In this document: positions 16,318 to 27,518 of the stretch, piece after piece
How positions within the stretch are numbered: position 1 is the first letter of the stretch
How the letters are laid out: every line of letters begins with the position of its first letter
Assembly (NCBI RefSeq): GCF_021272385.1
Contig: NZ_JAJSDZ010000009.1
Coordinates: 372,001-436,000 of the forward strand
Direction of reading: 5' to 3'
Length of the DNA: 64,000 bases
Source of the DNA: Vibrio salinus
GTDB lineage: Bacteria > Pseudomonadota > Gammaproteobacteria > Enterobacterales > Vibrionaceae
Notes under the pieces: generated by a model
The model's database searches: none
What the model was told of the DNA's origin: nothing
Seen by the model: only the letters and a program-made list of their open reading frames with translations
Made by a program: the position numbers and the translations under genes

Positions 16318-16671
16318 ATGGATAAAGTATTTATTGAACAGTTAACCGTGATTACCACAATCGGTGTTTATGACTGGGAACAACAGATTAAACAGAAGCT
16401 GGTTCTTGATATTGAAATGGCTCATGATAATCGTCCTGCCGGGAAAAGTGACGATGTAAAGGATGCACTGGATTATTCTCAGGTTAGCGAAGCCATTATT
16501 CAGCATATTGAAAATGGCAGGTTTCTGCTGGTCGAAAGGGTAGCGGAAGAAGTCGCTGAGCTGGTGATGTCCCGCTTCTTTGTTCCCTGGATCCGAATTC
16601 GTTTAGCGAAACCCGGTGCTGTCGCTCAGGCCGCCAGCGTGGGTGTCGAGATTGAGAGAGGAGTGCTATGA
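16318..16671 (+). CDS. folB: Dihydroneopterin aldolase FolB
   Basis: This 117-residue enzyme cleaves 7,8-dihydroneopterin to 6-hydroxymethyl-dihydropterin in folate synthesis. It has the family start DKVFIEQLTVITTIGVYDWE with the pterin-binding glutamate, DALDYSQVSEAI with the conserved DY, FLLVERVAEEVAEL, and the catalytic lysine region IRLAKPGA. Its stop overlaps the start of folK by 4 bases (ATGA type), so the two steps of the pathway are translationally coupled. Confidence 0.97.
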   Translation: MDKVFIEQLTVITTIGVYDWEQQIKQKLVLDIEMAHDNRPAGKSDDVKDALDYSQVSEAIIQHIENGRFLLVERVAEEVAELVMSRFFVPWIRIRLAKPGAVAQAASVGVEIERGVL

Positions 16672-17168
16672 CGGTTGTTTATGTTGGCATTGGCTCAAAT
16701 ATAGACAAACACAAACATGTAGAGGAAGGGGTCAAATCGTTATCCCTTTTAGGTCAGCTGACTGCAATGTCGACAATTTATGAATCGCCGGCGGTTGGGT
16801 TTGAGGGAAAAACTTTCTTTAATCTCATTGTTGAGATGACAACCTCGCTTAAACTGTATGAGTTTTCGAATCAGCTCAAAGAAATTGAAATCGAATGGGG
16901 GCGGGATCCTGGTGCTCAAAAATTTCAGGATCGAACGCTGGATATGGATATTCTTCTTTTCGGTCAGAGTATCAATAAGGGAAAGCCTCAGGTTCCCCGG
17001 GAAGATATTTATAAATATCCATTTGTTATTCAGCCTCTTTTTGAACTGAATCCGGAACTGATTGTCCCTGATGATGGCAGAACCGTCTGTCAGATTTGGT
17101 CGCAGGCAAAAGATTTAGATGTACTCAGGGTAGTAAAGCCCTGGTTTAATCCAACCATTACAGAGTAA
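16668..17168 (+). CDS. folK: 6-hydroxymethyl-7,8-dihydropterin pyrophosphokinase FolK
   Basis: This 166-residue enzyme transfers pyrophosphate from ATP to the FolB product. Signatures seen are [10 protein letters not shown] at the start, [23 protein letters not shown], the HPPK signature [24 protein letters not shown] with the two magnesium-binding aspartates, and PHP-like [19 protein letters not shown]. It overlaps folB and is followed by uppP after 4 bases, so folB-folK-uppP form a tight operon. Confidence 0.97.
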   Translation: MTVVYVGIGSNIDKHKHVEEGVKSLSLLGQLTAMSTIYESPAVGFEGKTFFNLIVEMTTSLKLYEFSNQLKEIEIEWGRDPGAQKFQDRTLDMDILLFGQSINKGKPQVPREDIYKYPFVIQPLFELNPELIVPDDGRTVCQIWSQAKDLDVLRVVKPWFNPTITE

Positions 17169-17172
17169 ATAC

Positions 17173-17943
17173 ATGGATATAATTCAAAGCGTTATTCTCG
17201 GTTTAATCGAGGGGGTTACCGAGTTTCTTCCTATTTCTTCAACCGGACATTTAATTGTTGCCAGTGAATGGCTGGGACTGGCACAAAGCGATAGCAATAA
17301 GGCCTTTGAGGTCATTATTCAGCTATCGGCTATTCTTGCTGTCCTGACCAACTACAAAGAGCGTTTTCATCCTAAATATATCGCTTTGTGGGTTAAAGTA
17401 TTCATTGCTTTTTTACCGATAGCAGCCGTCGGATTTTTATTTAAGGATGAAGTGAAATCTCTCTTTTCCATTACGGTTGTTCCGATCATGTTTATTATGG
17501 GCGGTGTTATTTTCTTAATTGTCGAACGTTATTTGAAAAATCATCAACCTACGTCTCATTCACTGGACGACATTTCTTATTATCAGGCGGTTGTGATTGG
17601 TATTGCCCAGGTATTTGCTCTGATTCCGGGTACCAGTCGTGCCGGTTCGACCATTGTCGGAGCTTTGTTGGTCGGTGTCAGCCGGACTGCCAGTGCGGAG
17701 TTTTCATTCCTTTTGGCACTGCCGGTTATGTTGGCGGCTAGTGGACTGGATTTGCTTGAGCATTATAAAGATTTTACTGGTGAGCTGGCTCTGCCTCTGA
17801 TCGTCGGTTTTATTACTTCGTACATTTCAGCCTGGATTGTGATGAAGGTCTTTTTGGCCTTTTTAAGCCGTTTTACGTTTAATGCTTTCGGTATTTACCG
17901 AATCGTATTTGGTGCCGCCCTATTATATTGGTTATACACTTAA
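17173..17943 (+). CDS. uppP: Undecaprenyl-diphosphate phosphatase UppP (BacA)
   Basis: This 256-residue multi-spanning protein recycles undecaprenyl pyrophosphate to the monophosphate carrier for peptidoglycan and polysaccharide export. Key motifs are [15 protein letters not shown] (residues 14-28), with the catalytic glutamates, and [17 protein letters not shown], with the P-loop-like serine and arginine. It is slightly shorter than E. coli UppP (273). It is the last gene of the folB-folK-uppP operon and is followed by a hairpin at 17965-18013. Confidence 0.97.
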   Translation: MDIIQSVILGLIEGVTEFLPISSTGHLIVASEWLGLAQSDSNKAFEVIIQLSAILAVLTNYKERFHPKYIALWVKVFIAFLPIAAVGFLFKDEVKSLFSITVVPIMFIMGGVIFLIVERYLKNHQPTSHSLDDISYYQAVVIGIAQVFALIPGTSRAGSTIVGALLVGVSRTASAEFSFLLALPVMLAASGLDLLEHYKDFTGELALPLIVGFITSYISAWIVMKVFLAFLSRFTFNAFGIYRIVFGAALLYWLYT

Positions 17944-17964
17944 ACGCGTATAAGCTTACGTAAT

Positions 17965-18018
17965 AAAGCCACTGTACTCGCGCCGGCAAAGCGGTTGTGA
18001 TATAAGTGGCTTTCTATT
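17965..18018 (+). terminator. Probable terminator after uppP
   Basis: AAAGCCACT pairs with AGTGGCTTT over a 31-base loop, then CTATTTCTC. The loop is long and the U-run impure, so it is a weak or composite terminator before the ftsB promoter region. Confidence 0.5.
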
Positions 18019-18088
18019 TCTCAATCTTGATATTTTCTTAATACATCGTGTATAGGATATCGTCCACGTTCGGTTAACAGTAAAGATT

Positions 18089-18376
18089 ATGCGTATTTTC
18101 GTACTTGTTTTGGTCTTTTTATTAGGGTGGCTTCAGTACACGTTGTGGTTGGGGAAAAATGGTATTTTTGATTACGAAACGATTTCCGTTGAAATCAAAA
18201 CTCAGGAGCAGGTTAATAAAAATCTGCGCGCCAGAAATAAAGAAATGTACGCTGAAATTGATGACCTGAAACAGGGACTTGATGCGATTGAAGAGCGTGC
18301 CCGTCATGAGCTTGGAATGATTAAGGACGGAGAGACATTTTATCGAATTACCGGCAAAGAGGAAGATAATGAATGA
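18089..18376 (+). CDS. ftsB: Cell division protein FtsB
   Basis: This 95-residue bitopic protein has one N-terminal membrane helix (residues 3-20), then a coiled coil (about 28-65) and a short periplasmic tail [18 protein letters not shown], the FtsL/FtsQ-binding FtsB signature. It forms the FtsQLB complex that activates septal peptidoglycan synthesis. Its 3' end overlaps ispD by 4 bases, the same ftsB-ispD arrangement as in E. coli. Confidence 0.96.
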   Translation: MRIFVLVLVFLLGWLQYTLWLGKNGIFDYETISVEIKTQEQVNKNLRARNKEMYAEIDDLKQGLDAIEERARHELGMIKDGETFYRITGKEEDNE

Positions 18377-19071
18377 CGGAGTTACGTTTTACCGCCATTG
18401 TTCCTGCCGCGGGAGTCGGTGCCCGGATGAGAGCCGACAAACCAAAGCAGTACCTGAAAATTCATAATAAAACCATACTTGAACACACACTGGAAAAGAT
18501 ACTCTCTCATCCTTATATCGACAAAGTTGTTGTCGCAGTCAGTAAAGATGATCCTTATTTTGATTCGTTAGAAGTGTCTCATTCTCCTCAGGTCATTCGG
18601 GTCAATGGTGGCTCAGAACGTTCAGATTCAGTATTAAATGCACTTAAGTATGTGGTTCGGGAGAAGTTATCGACCTGGGTTCTGGTTCATGATGCGGCCC
18701 GGCCATGTGTGCGTTTATCTGATATTTCAGCGTTAATTGATGAGGCAACCAGCCACCCTGTCGGCGCAATACTGGCGGCACCGGTAAGAGACACAATGAA
18801 GCAGTCAGATTGTAATGGCGAAATTGAAACGACGGTTGATCGTGCCGTTCTCTGGCATGCCTTAACACCGCAGATGTTTCGTTCGGAACAGCTAGCAGAA
18901 GCCTTAACAAAAGCGATGTTTCACAATGTTACGATTACGGATGAAGCCTCTGCAATGGAGTGGCTGGGTATGAAACCCAAACTGGTGACAGGGCGGATGG
19001 ATAATCTGAAAATAACTCAGCCGGAAGATCTCGATCTGGCTGAATTTTATTTAACGCGTGATAAGGGTTAG
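18373..19071 (+). CDS. ispD: 2-C-methyl-D-erythritol 4-phosphate cytidylyltransferase IspD
   Basis: This 232-residue cytidylyltransferase makes CDP-methylerythritol in the MEP isoprenoid pathway. The CTP-binding signature [20 protein letters not shown] opens the protein; [10 protein letters not shown] and the [19 protein letters not shown] blocks carry the MEP-binding residues. It is translationally coupled to ftsB upstream and followed 3 bases later by ispF, the next enzyme but one in the same pathway. Confidence 0.98.
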   Translation: MTELRFTAIVPAAGVGARMRADKPKQYLKIHNKTILEHTLEKILSHPYIDKVVVAVSKDDPYFDSLEVSHSPQVIRVNGGSERSDSVLNALKYVVREKLSTWVLVHDAARPCVRLSDISALIDEATSHPVGAILAAPVRDTMKQSDCNGEIETTVDRAVLWHALTPQMFRSEQLAEALTKAMFHNVTITDEASAMEWLGMKPKLVTGRMDNLKITQPEDLDLAEFYLTRDKG

Positions 19072-19074
19072 GTC

Positions 19075-19551
19075 ATGTTTAAAATTGGTCACGGTTTTGA
19101 TGTACATAAATTTGGTGGTGAAGGCCCGGTGATTATTGGCGGTGTGTCCGTTCCATATGAACAGGGATTGCTGGCCCATTCTGATGGTGATGTCGCCTTA
19201 CATGCTTTATGTGATGCTTTGCTGGGCGCTATTGCGGCCGGTGATATCGGTCGTCATTTTCCTGACACGGATGATAAGTGGAAAGGCGCTGATAGCAGGG
19301 AACTGCTGAAAGATGTTTACCGGCGGGTAAAAGAGAGTGGTTATCGTTTGGGCAACGCAGATATCACCATTATTGCTCAGGCACCTAAGATGGCTCCTTA
19401 TGTACAGGCGATGTGTCAGGCTATTGCCGAAGATCTTGAGGTCGGGCTGACTTCCGTGAATGTTAAGGCAACAACCTCGGAAAAATTAGGCTTTACAGGG
19501 CGAAAAGAAGGCATTGCCTGTGAAGCGGTTGTTTTGCTGATGAAAGCATAG
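19075..19551 (+). CDS. ispF: 2-C-methyl-D-erythritol 2,4-cyclodiphosphate synthase IspF
   Basis: This 158-residue zinc enzyme closes CDP-ME-2-phosphate to the cyclodiphosphate. The metal ligands are in [10 protein letters not shown] and in [17 protein letters not shown]. The substrate loops [18 protein letters not shown] and [19 protein letters not shown] are intact. It starts 3 bases after ispD stops and precedes truD by 29 bases. Confidence 0.98.
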   Translation: MFKIGHGFDVHKFGGEGPVIIGGVSVPYEQGLLAHSDGDVALHALCDALLGAIAAGDIGRHFPDTDDKWKGADSRELLKDVYRRVKESGYRLGNADITIIAQAPKMAPYVQAMCQAIAEDLEVGLTSVNVKATTSEKLGFTGRKEGIACEAVVLLMKA

Positions 19552-19580
19552 CAACGAGAGTAGTAGATAGTGGAATAATT

Positions 19581-20627
19581 ATGAGTGATATACTTGCCGA
19601 TTTGGCGTTTCTTTGTGGCAAGCCGAAAGCGAAGGCAAAAATAAAAGCAAAGCCGGAAGATTTTATTGTGTTGGAAAAACCGGGATTTGAGTTTTCCGGT
19701 TCTGGTGAACATTTGCTGGTTAAAATCAGAAAAACCGGTGAAAACACCAAATTTGTTGCCAATGAACTGGCAAAATCCTGTGGTGTAAAATCGAGAGATG
19801 TAAGCTGGGCAGGGTTAAAAGATCGTCATGCCGTTACAGAACAATGGCTGAGTGTTTATCTTCCCGATGGTCAGACACCGGATTTTAGCGGTTTTCTTGC
19901 TTCTCACCCCCAGGTTCAGATCTTGGATATCACCCGGCATCATAAGAAATTGCGTCCCGGTGACTTACAAAGTAATACGTTCAATATTGCATTAACCGAT
20001 GTTTCGGATGTAGATGATGTGATTGCCCGTCTTAAACAGGTTAAACAATTGGGAGTGCCGAATTATTTCGGACAGCAACGATTTGGTAACAACGGGAATA
20101 ACCTGAGCGAAGCAAGACGCTGGGGAAAAGAGAACGTACGAACCCGTAATCAGAACAAGCGGAGCATGTATCTCTCTACTGCCCGTTCGTGGATTTTTAA
20201 TCATATTGTATCCAAACGAATTGAGACCGGATGTTTTGACTCGTTTATTGCGGGCGATATTGCGCTTGAAAATGGTGAGCCGGTATTAGTAAAAGCGGAC
20301 ATGCTTGATAGCTGGAATCAGAAAGTGACTCAGAATCAGGCTGTCATTACCGCGGCAATGGCCGGAGATAACGCGTTGCCTACGGAAGAGGATGCGTTGC
20401 TTCTGGAGCAACCAGTACTTGATTCAGAACCGGATTTAATGAAATTAATTTGTGGTAACCGAATGCGTCACGACAGGAGGAATATTGCATTATATCCTGA
20501 AGAGCTGGATTGGCAGTGCGATGACAATCGGGTTATAGTGAACTTTTCACTCGGAGCCGGAAGTTTTGCTACCTCGATCTTACGGGAGTTAGTGGAAGAG
20601 ATTCCGGTAGAAAGAGACTATAACTGA
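19581..20627 (+). CDS. truD: tRNA pseudouridine-13 synthase TruD
   Basis: This 348-residue enzyme isomerises U13 in the D-stem of certain tRNAs. The catalytic aspartate is D81 in [16 protein letters not shown], and [14 protein letters not shown] and [14 protein letters not shown] are TruD family blocks. Its stop TGA shares bases with the start of surE (20627), a one-base overlap typical of this cluster. Confidence 0.97.
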   Translation: MSDILADLAFLCGKPKAKAKIKAKPEDFIVLEKPGFEFSGSGEHLLVKIRKTGENTKFVANELAKSCGVKSRDVSWAGLKDRHAVTEQWLSVYLPDGQTPDFSGFLASHPQVQILDITRHHKKLRPGDLQSNTFNIALTDVSDVDDVIARLKQVKQLGVPNYFGQQRFGNNGNNLSEARRWGKENVRTRNQNKRSMYLSTARSWIFNHIVSKRIETGCFDSFIAGDIALENGEPVLVKADMLDSWNQKVTQNQAVITAAMAGDNALPTEEDALLLEQPVLDSEPDLMKLICGNRMRHDRRNIALYPEELDWQCDDNRVIVNFSLGAGSFATSILRELVEEIPVERDYN

Positions 20628-21367
20628 TGAAAATTTTATTGAGTAATGATGACGGTGTCTATGCTTCAGGAATTAACATTCTGGCCGAAGTGATGTCTGA
20701 TTTTGCTGATGTGGTTATTGTGGCTCCGGATCGTAACCGGTCCGGTGCATCGAATTCACTGACACTTGAGCAGCCTTTGCGAGTGACAGGCATTGCCGAT
20801 AATATCTTTTCCGTACAGGGGACGCCGACCGACTGTGTTCATTTTGCGTTGAATGAGCTCATGAAAGGGGATCTTCCTGATCTGGTGCTGAGCGGTATTA
20901 ATCATGGCGCTAATCTTGGTGACGATGTGCTGTATTCGGGGACGGTAGCGGCGGCGATGGAAGGGCATTTTTTAGGTGTTCAGTCTATTGCATTTTCTCT
21001 GGTTGGTGAGAAATACTTTGAGACGGCGGCCATGGTTGCAAAAAATATGGTTTTGCACCATTGCCGTTTATCAATACCGACCAACCGGTTATTAAACGTT
21101 AATATCCCGGATGTGCCGTTTGAAGATCTCAATGGTGCCGTGGTAACCCGTCTGGGAGCCCGTCATCATGCGGAGAATATGGTTAAGCAAAAAGATCCCC
21201 GTGGCCATGATATCTACTGGTTAGGTCCTCCGGGGAAAGAGCAGGATTCAGGCATTGGTACTGATTTTTATGCCATTGAGCAAAATTCCGTTTCTGTTAC
21301 GCCGATGCAAGTGGATCTGACGGCTCATGAATCATTAGACACTATAAATAGCTGGTTAAAAGGATAG
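20627..21367 (+). CDS. surE: 5'/3'-nucleotidase SurE
   Basis: This is a 246-residue metal-dependent survival phosphatase acting on nucleotides and polyphosphate. Active-site residues D8, D9, S39 and N92 are present in [22 protein letters not shown] and [18 protein letters not shown]. It lies between truD and pcm, the usual stationary-phase survival cluster that leads into nlpD-rpoS. Confidence 0.98.
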   Translation: MKILLSNDDGVYASGINILAEVMSDFADVVIVAPDRNRSGASNSLTLEQPLRVTGIADNIFSVQGTPTDCVHFALNELMKGDLPDLVLSGINHGANLGDDVLYSGTVAAAMEGHFLGVQSIAFSLVGEKYFETAAMVAKNMVLHHCRLSIPTNRLLNVNIPDVPFEDLNGAVVTRLGARHHAENMVKQKDPRGHDIYWLGPPGKEQDSGIGTDFYAIEQNSVSVTPMQVDLTAHESLDTINSWLKG

Positions 21368-21372
21368 GCGCG

Positions 21373-21999
21373 ATGCAAAACCCACACGCTGAAAAATTGA
21401 TCGAACTTCTGAAAGAGAATGGGGTCGATGATCAAAGTGTGCTAGATGCAATTTATACTCTGCCAAGAGAACATTTTGTTTCTCAGGCAATGCTTCACCA
21501 GGCTTATGATAATAATGCTTTACCAATAGGCCACGGACAAACGATCTCTCAGCCTTATATTGTCGCCAGAATGACTCAGCTACTTAATTTGCGCCATAGC
21601 AGTCGGGTTTTAGAAATTGGGACTGGGTCCGGATATCAGACTGCGGTTCTAGCTCAGTTGGTGGAACATGTTTATTCCATTGAGAGAATCAAAATTTTGC
21701 AATGGGAAGCGAAAAGAAGACTCAGACAGCTGGATATTTATAATTTTTCGCTAAAACATGGTGATGGCTGGCAGGGATGGGCTGCGAAGGCACCGTTTGA
21801 TGCCATTATTGTGACAGCGGCGGCCTCCAAAGTACCTCAGGCTTTATTAGAGCAATTGACGGATGGTGGGCGATTAGTGATTCCTGTCGGTGAAGACAAT
21901 CAACAGTTGTTGTGTGTCAAACGCGTCGGAGACGCTTTCGAGACTCAGACTGTTGAAGCTGTTAAGTTTGTTCCTTTGGTATCGGGTGATTTAGCGTAG
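21373..21999 (+). CDS. pcm: Protein-L-isoaspartate O-methyltransferase Pcm
   Basis: This 208-residue enzyme uses S-adenosylmethionine to methylate isoaspartyl residues, starting repair of aged proteins. Motif I is [18 protein letters not shown]; the isoaspartate motif [19 protein letters not shown] and the late [10 protein letters not shown] are intact. It is 5 bases downstream of surE and 5 bases upstream of nlpD. Confidence 0.98.
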   Translation: MQNPHAEKLIELLKENGVDDQSVLDAIYTLPREHFVSQAMLHQAYDNNALPIGHGQTISQPYIVARMTQLLNLRHSSRVLEIGTGSGYQTAVLAQLVEHVYSIERIKILQWEAKRRLRQLDIYNFSLKHGDGWQGWAAKAPFDAIIVTAAASKVPQALLEQLTDGGRLVIPVGEDNQQLLCVKRVGDAFETQTVEAVKFVPLVSGDLA

Positions 22000-22004
22000 T
22001 TATT

Positions 22005-22895
22005 ATGAGATTGGGTGGTCAGATAGTAGTAACTGTATTTTCCGCATTGCTCCTGGCTGGATGTTCAGTGACAGGACCAGCGCCGGTTACCGACTTGACC
22101 AAAAACTATCACTCATCGAAGAAAGGGAGTTACAGAGGAAGTTACTATATTGTTAATAAAGGAGATACTCTTTACTACATTGCTTACGTAACCGATAAAG
22201 ATGTGAATGACCTGATTCGTTATAATCACCTTAAGTCCCCCTATGTCATTCACCCCGGGCAGAAGATTAATCTTTGGAGGCCTTCCTATCTTGCTCCTAA
22301 ATACGGAAACTCGGCTCCTATCACCGCAGTATCACCAAAACTGACCGATCACTCATTAGTAAATTCTAAATCTGAGGCCCATACACATAATTCAAAGAAT
22401 AAACATGACGGGGTTAAAAGATCTGCAGTTAAAGGTGTTGAATCTTCAAAATCAAAAAGGTATGGTGAGTCAGTAAGTAAAAATAATGTTAATAAAAATG
22501 TAGCAAAAGCGAAGATAGGCAATAGTAAGATCAAACACTGGGTATGGCCAACGAGAGGGAGGTTAATCAGAAAATTTTCGTCGGGTGATCAGGGTAATAA
22601 GGGTATCGATATTGCAGGACGACGTGGACAAAATATTGTATCAGCAACAGCAGGTACAGTGGTCTACTCGGGAAATGCACTTAGAGGATACGGTAATTTA
22701 ATTATTATTAAACACAACGACAAATATTTAAGCGCTTACGCGCATAATGATCGGTTGCTAGTTAAAGAAGGCCAGAGTGTCAAAGCCGGACAAAAAATTG
22801 CTACCATGGGTAGTTCAGGTACAAATAGTGTCCGTCTTCACTTTGAAATCCGATATCAGGGTAAATCTGTGAACCCAATTCACTATTTGCCGTAA
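22005..22895 (+). CDS. nlpD: Murein hydrolase activator lipoprotein NlpD
   Basis: This 296-residue lipoprotein has lipobox LLAGC (C20). A LysM domain (about 46-92, YYIVNKGDTLYYIAYVTDK) binds peptidoglycan. After a low-complexity linker (about 110-178) comes a C-terminal LytM/M23 domain. The metal-binding histidine of active M23 enzymes is replaced in GIDIAGRRGQ, so the domain activates the amidase AmiC instead of cutting itself, as known for NlpD. In enterobacteria the main rpoS promoter lies inside nlpD, and the long linker-coding region here may hold it. rpoS follows 74 bases later. Confidence 0.96.
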   Translation: MRLGGQIVVTVFSALLLAGCSVTGPAPVTDLTKNYHSSKKGSYRGSYYIVNKGDTLYYIAYVTDKDVNDLIRYNHLKSPYVIHPGQKINLWRPSYLAPKYGNSAPITAVSPKLTDHSLVNSKSEAHTHNSKNKHDGVKRSAVKGVESSKSKRYGESVSKNNVNKNVAKAKIGNSKIKHWVWPTRGRLIRKFSSGDQGNKGIDIAGRRGQNIVSATAGTVVYSGNALRGYGNLIIIKHNDKYLSAYAHNDRLLVKEGQSVKAGQKIATMGSSGTNSVRLHFEIRYQGKSVNPIHYLP

Positions 22896-22969
22896 CAAAC
22901 TCTTAATTAGAGTCATGTAGCGACATTCAAAGCAGTAATGTCTTACTAAACTCGCCGGGGGGAGGCGTT

Positions 22970-23974
22970 ATGAGTAAGAGTAATTCCGCAACTAAAAAAG
23001 TAGAACAGCTTAATTATAGCAGGCATTCTGATGGGTTTGATTTTCATGCATCAGAACATGGACATGCCGTTTCTACTGAATCCACTGTCGAAGCCGATAC
23101 AAGGGAAGAATTTGATGCTTCCAACAAAACTCTGGATGCGACTCAACTTTATTTGGGAGAAATTGGTTTCTCTCCACTTCTAACTGCCGAAGAAGAAATT
23201 CTTTATGCCCGTCGAGCACTTCGTGGCGATGAGGCCGCTCGTAAAAGAATGATTGAAAGTAATCTTCGTTTGGTGGTGAAAATTTCCCGTCGCTATTCCA
23301 ACAGAGGACTTGCCTTATTAGATTTAATTGAAGAAGGCAATTTGGGCTTGATTCGTGCTGTCGAAAAATTTGATCCGGAAAGAGGGTTCCGCTTTTCAAC
23401 CTACGCGACATGGTGGATTCGTCAAACCATCGAGCGTGCGTTAATGAATCAGACCAGAACGATCAGGCTACCGATTCATGTTGTGAAAGAGCTGAATATT
23501 TATCTTCGTACTGCCCGTGAATTATCCCAAAAACTGGATCATGAACCAACGGCAGAAGAGATCGCATTGGAGTTGGATAAACCGGTGGATGATGTCAGCA
23601 AAATGTTACGTCTTAATGAGCGCATCAGTTCGGTTGATACCCCGATTGGCGGTGATGGCGATAAAGCCCTTTTGGATATCATTCCTGATTCTATTCAGTA
23701 TGATCCGGAATTTTCTTCAGAAGATTCTGATATCAAATCCTCATTAATTGACTGGCTTGATGAACTGAATCCCAAGCAGAAAGAAGTATTGGCCAGACGT
23801 TTTGGGTTGCTAGGTTATGAACCGTCAACGCTTGAAGAAGTTGGGCATGAAATCGGACTGACAAGGGAAAGGGTCAGACAGATTCAGGTTGAAGGTTTAC
23901 GACGCCTGAGAGAAATTCTGTTAAAACAGGGTTTGAATATGGAGTCTTTATTTGATTTTGAAATTGAATCTTAG
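22970..23974 (+). CDS. rpoS: RNA polymerase sigma factor RpoS
   Basis: This 334-residue stationary-phase and general-stress sigma factor has regions in order: 1.2 ([21 protein letters not shown]), 2 ([20 protein letters not shown], then [20 protein letters not shown]), 3 ([20 protein letters not shown]) and 4 ([27 protein letters not shown]). GGGGGAGG precedes ATG 22970 closely, a strong ribosome site. It shares a bidirectional terminator with convergent mutS. It has no region 1.1, which separates it from RpoD in the same window. Confidence 0.99.
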   Translation: MSKSNSATKKVEQLNYSRHSDGFDFHASEHGHAVSTESTVEADTREEFDASNKTLDATQLYLGEIGFSPLLTAEEEILYARRALRGDEAARKRMIESNLRLVVKISRRYSNRGLALLDLIEEGNLGLIRAVEKFDPERGFRFSTYATWWIRQTIERALMNQTRTIRLPIHVVKELNIYLRTARELSQKLDHEPTAEEIALELDKPVDDVSKMLRLNERISSVDTPIGGDGDKALLDIIPDSIQYDPEFSSEDSDIKSSLIDWLDELNPKQKEVLARRFGLLGYEPSTLEEVGHEIGLTRERVRQIQVEGLRRLREILLKQGLNMESLFDFEIES

Positions 23975-24018
23975 GGCTTTATTTTACCAACGCAACGGAT
24001 AGATTATTTGAATTTGAA

Positions 24019-24049
24019 AAAGGCACGGTGAAAATCGTGCCTTTCTATT
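24019..24049. terminator. Bidirectional terminator between rpoS and mutS
   Basis: AAAGGCACG pairs with CGTGCCTTT around an 8-base loop, with T-rich sequence on the right and A-rich on the left. It serves both convergent genes. Confidence 0.85.
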
Positions 24050-24057
24050 TGTGCCTG

Positions 24058-26661
24058 TCAGGACTGTAACAGGTGTTTTAGTCGGTACAGCTCTTCCAGT
24101 GCCTGGCGTGGGGTCAGATTATCGGGCTCGATTTGTTCTAAGGCCAGTTCAACGTTACTTTGAACGGGGATCAGGCTCAGTTGCTGCTCTGTCCGGTCAG
24201 TCTTGGTGGGTTCTTTTCCTGTCGGAAGTTCTTCTCTTCCTGACTGATGTTCTAACTGAGACAGTTTTTTTCTGGCATTATTGATGACGGCTTTTGGAAC
24301 ACCAGCCAGTCCTGCAACCGCCAGTCCGTAAGATTTGTTTGCTGCGCCATCCTGGACGGAATGCATGAAGGCGATATCTTCACCATGTTCAATGGCATCA
24401 AGATGAACGTTAACCAGATTTGGCAATAACCCCGGCAGTTCCGTTAGCTCAAAATAATGAGTGGCAAACAGGGTTAATGCACCAATCTGAGATGCGAGCC
24501 ATTCGGCACTGGCCCAGGCCAGTGACAGTCCGTCATAGGTGCTGGTCCCCCGGCCAATTTCGTCCATCAGAACCAGACTTCTTTCTGTCGCATTATGCAG
24601 AATATTTGCGGTTTCTGTCATTTCAACCATAAATGTTGAACGCCCGGAAGCAAGGTCATCAGAGGCACCAATTCGGGTAAAAATTCGATCAACAGAACCG
24701 ATCCGGGCAAAGTCAGCCGGCACATAACTTCCGATATGAGCCAATAGGGTAATCAATGCAGTCTGACGCATATAGGTTGACTTTCCCCCCATATTCGGGC
24801 CGGTAATAATCAACATTCTTCTGTCCGGATTCAGAGATATCGGGTTGGAAATAAACGGCTCATCCAACACTTGTTCTACGACCGGATGGCGGCCCGCATT
24901 GATTTCAATTCCCGGTTCTTCTGTCAGCTCTGGACGACAATACTGTAACGCATCAGCCCGTTCAGCCAGAGTTTGTAATACATCGAGCTGGGACAGGGCT
25001 TCTGCCAGTTTCTGTAGCCTTTCCAGCTCGGGTAACAACTGATCAAATAGCTGTTCCCATAACTGTTTTTCCAGAGCCAATGCTTTAGATTTAGAATTGA
25101 GCACTTTGTCTTCATGCTCTTTCAGTTCCGGAATAATGTAACGCTCTGCATTTTTCAGTGTTTGCCGACGAATGTAGTGAGGTGGCACCAGGTGGCTTTG
25201 TCCACGACTGACTTGTATGTAAAAGCCGTGAACATTGTTATAGCCAACCTTAAGGGTATCGATGCCGTGGCGTTCTCTTTCTTCAATTTCCAGTTTTTCT
25301 AAATACTCAGTCGCTCCACTGGCCAAATCCCGCCATTCATCTAACTCTGTGTTGTAACCGGGAGCAATAACGCCACCATCTCGAATGACCACTGGTGGAT
25401 TATCGATAATGGCGCTCTCCAGAATTTCACAGACGTTATCAACCGGAAGACAATCCTGAGCAAGGGCTTTTAAATGGGGTTGAGTCAGACTTTTCATTGT
25501 TACGGATAAGTCTGGCAACTGATGTAAAGCGAACCTTAACCGGGCCAGATCCCGGGGACGGGCAGAACGCAGAGCCAGTCGGGCCAGAATTCTTTCAATG
25601 TCTCCAACCTGTTTTAATATTGGCTGAAGGTCGGCAAATGTGCCGGAAGCGATCATTTCCTCGATTGAATCCAGCCTTTGATTCAGTTCCGGTCGGGAAC
25701 GCATTGGTTGATGCAACCAGCGTTTTAGCATCCGGCTTCCCATTGGGGTTGCGCAATAATCCAGTATTGACGCAAGAGTATTGTCGTTTCCTCCAGACAG
25801 ATTTTGGGTTATTTCCAGATTGCGGCGTGTCGAGGCATCCAAAATGACAGAGTCATCTTGTCGGTCATAAGTCAGAGAACGAATATGAGGAAGCGCGGTC
25901 CGTTGAGTATCTTTAACATACTGAATCAGACAACCGGCAGCACATAATCCCCGGAGAGCATTTTCCACACCAAAACCGGTCAGGTCTTTGGTGCCGAATT
26001 GCTGGTTTAATTGTTGACGGGCGGTATCGGATTCAAATTCCCAAACAGGTCGGCGGCGGTTACCTTTCCTGCTTTCCATTAGCTGCACAGAGACAAAGTC
26101 TTCCGGAAATAATAATTCTTTTGGTGAAGTTCGCTGCAGTTCGGCCGCCATTGCTTCTTCTGTTTCCGGTTCTGACAACTGGAACCGTCCGGAGGTAACA
26201 TCCAGAGTGGCGTAGCCAAATTTACCCTCATGTTCGTAAATGGCGGCAATCAGGTTGTCGATTCTTTCCGGAAGTAATGCTTCATCCGTAACGGTTCCCG
26301 GTGTGACGATCCGGACGACTTTTCGCTCTACCGGTCCTTTACTGGTGGCCGGATCGCCAATTTGTTCACAAATTGCGACGGATTCCCCAAGCTGAACAAG
26401 TTTGGCCAGATATCCTTCGACAGAATGAAAAGGGACGCCGGCCATAGGTATGGGTTCTCCGGCGGATTGTCCCCGTTTTGTTAAGGAAATATCGAGCAGC
26501 TGAGACGCTTTTTTTGCATCATCATAAAAGAGTTCATAGAAATCCCCCATTCGATAAAACAGCAAGATATCAGGATTCTCAGCTTTCAGCCTGAGATATT
26601 GCTGCATCATAGGGGTATGTTTTGCATCCTGAGCGGGGGTTTTTAGGGTACTGTTTGTCAT
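24058..26661 (-). CDS. mutS: DNA mismatch repair protein MutS
   Basis: This 867-residue mismatch sensor has the mismatch-reading motif GDFYELF (F41, E43), connector and lever domains, and a C-terminal ABC ATPase with Walker [10 protein letters not shown] and signature/Walker [15 protein letters not shown]...[16 protein letters not shown]. The C-terminal tail ([13 protein letters not shown]) is the tetramerisation helix. ATG 26661 is chosen over an in-frame TTG at 26679 because AAAAAGG sits at correct spacing before the ATG. It is convergent with rpoS; in E. coli mutS lies near rpoS as well. Confidence 0.98.
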   Translation of the reverse strand: MTNSTLKTPAQDAKHTPMMQQYLRLKAENPDILLFYRMGDFYELFYDDAKKASQLLDISLTKRGQSAGEPIPMAGVPFHSVEGYLAKLVQLGESVAICEQIGDPATSKGPVERKVVRIVTPGTVTDEALLPERIDNLIAAIYEHEGKFGYATLDVTSGRFQLSEPETEEAMAAELQRTSPKELLFPEDFVSVQLMESRKGNRRRPVWEFESDTARQQLNQQFGTKDLTGFGVENALRGLCAAGCLIQYVKDTQRTALPHIRSLTYDRQDDSVILDASTRRNLEITQNLSGGNDNTLASILDYCATPMGSRMLKRWLHQPMRSRPELNQRLDSIEEMIASGTFADLQPILKQVGDIERILARLALRSARPRDLARLRFALHQLPDLSVTMKSLTQPHLKALAQDCLPVDNVCEILESAIIDNPPVVIRDGGVIAPGYNTELDEWRDLASGATEYLEKLEIEERERHGIDTLKVGYNNVHGFYIQVSRGQSHLVPPHYIRRQTLKNAERYIIPELKEHEDKVLNSKSKALALEKQLWEQLFDQLLPELERLQKLAEALSQLDVLQTLAERADALQYCRPELTEEPGIEINAGRHPVVEQVLDEPFISNPISLNPDRRMLIITGPNMGGKSTYMRQTALITLLAHIGSYVPADFARIGSVDRIFTRIGASDDLASGRSTFMVEMTETANILHNATERSLVLMDEIGRGTSTYDGLSLAWASAEWLASQIGALTLFATHYFELTELPGLLPNLVNVHLDAIEHGEDIAFMHSVQDGAANKSYGLAVAGLAGVPKAVINNARKKLSQLEHQSGREELPTGKEPTKTDRTEQQLSLIPVQSNVELALEQIEPDNLTPRQALEELYRLKHLLQS

Positions 26662-26919
26662 GAGAACCTTTTTAGTCAATGCATGGTTCAGATACTTATC
26701 TGATAAATGAAAATATCACAAAGCAGGGTATCAGACAGGCGAAAATAATCGGGCTAGCATAGCAAAACAAACCTGCTATGAGCAATTTGTTCGCAAACAT
26801 TTTAATCGCCAGAATTTTATTGAGTTTATTTTTTTCCTGACGATGAATGCCATTGTTTTATGATTTGCGACAGAGTAATTTAGTGAACTTCGATGGAGCA
26901 ATAGTCGGGGGATAGACAG

Positions 26920-27405
26920 ATGGATAATGACACTACGAATTTGAGTGCTCAGGTAGGGCAGTGTTTAAAAAAATCCAATCATATACTATGTACAGCGGAA
27001 TCTTGTACCGGTGGCGGAATTGCTGCGGCTATTACCGATATTGCAGGAAGCTCAGCCTGGTTTGATCGTGCTTTTATAACTTACAGTAATGAAGCAAAAA
27101 AAGAAATGTTGGGTGTCAGAGACAATACGCTTGACAGTTATGGCGCAGTGAGTGAGCAAACGGTCAGAGAGATGACGGATGGAGCCCTTAAACGTTCCAG
27201 AGCCAGTGTTGCCGTGGCTGTGAGTGGTATTGCCGGACCGGATGGTGGAACCGATGATAAACCGGTGGGAACCGTTTGGTTTTCCTGGCAGGATAAATAC
27301 GGATGGAAGAAGTCTGAGAGGTTGGTTTTTCAGGGAGACAGAGCACAGGTCAGACAACAAACGGTTTTACATGTGTTGAAAGTTTTGCATTATCGGTATT
27401 CCTGA
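26920..27405 (+). CDS. pncC: Nicotinamide-nucleotide amidase PncC (CinA C-terminal domain)
   Basis: This 161-residue stand-alone CinA C-domain hydrolyses nicotinamide mononucleotide to nicotinate mononucleotide in NAD recycling. The opening ILCTAESCTGGGIAAAITDIAGSSAWFDRAFITYSNEAK and the middle AVAVSGIAGPDGGTDDKPVGTVWF are the family signatures. The N-terminal MoaB-like domain of full CinA is absent, as in E. coli YgaD. It sits directly before recA, as in enterobacteria. Confidence 0.95.
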   Translation: MDNDTTNLSAQVGQCLKKSNHILCTAESCTGGGIAAAITDIAGSSAWFDRAFITYSNEAKKEMLGVRDNTLDSYGAVSEQTVREMTDGALKRSRASVAVAVSGIAGPDGGTDDKPVGTVWFSWQDKYGWKKSERLVFQGDRAQVRQQTVLHVLKVLHYRYS

Positions 27406-27424
27406 ATAAATTTTAATACAGGTA

Positions 27425-27452
27425 TAGACACTGTATGAATCTACAGTATAAT
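27425..27452 (+). promoter_or_regulatory. recA promoter with overlapping LexA (SOS) box
   Basis: TAGACA (27425-27430) and TATAAT (27447-27452), 16 bp apart, form a strong sigma-70 promoter. CTGTATGAATCTACAG at 27431-27446 matches the LexA consensus CTGT-N8-ACAG exactly and fills the spacer, so LexA would block RNA polymerase directly until DNA damage. Confidence 0.88.
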
Positions 27453-27518
27453 TATCTGTATCAGCTTAAATAAATTACAACGCTCATATTAAGAGTTAGC
27501 GATAGTCTGGAGAAAGTA

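Noticed and set aside
26659..26679. TTG start for mutS 18 bases upstream of the ATG
   Set aside because: The ATG at 26661 has a good AAGG ribosome site; the extension consumes it and is not conserved.
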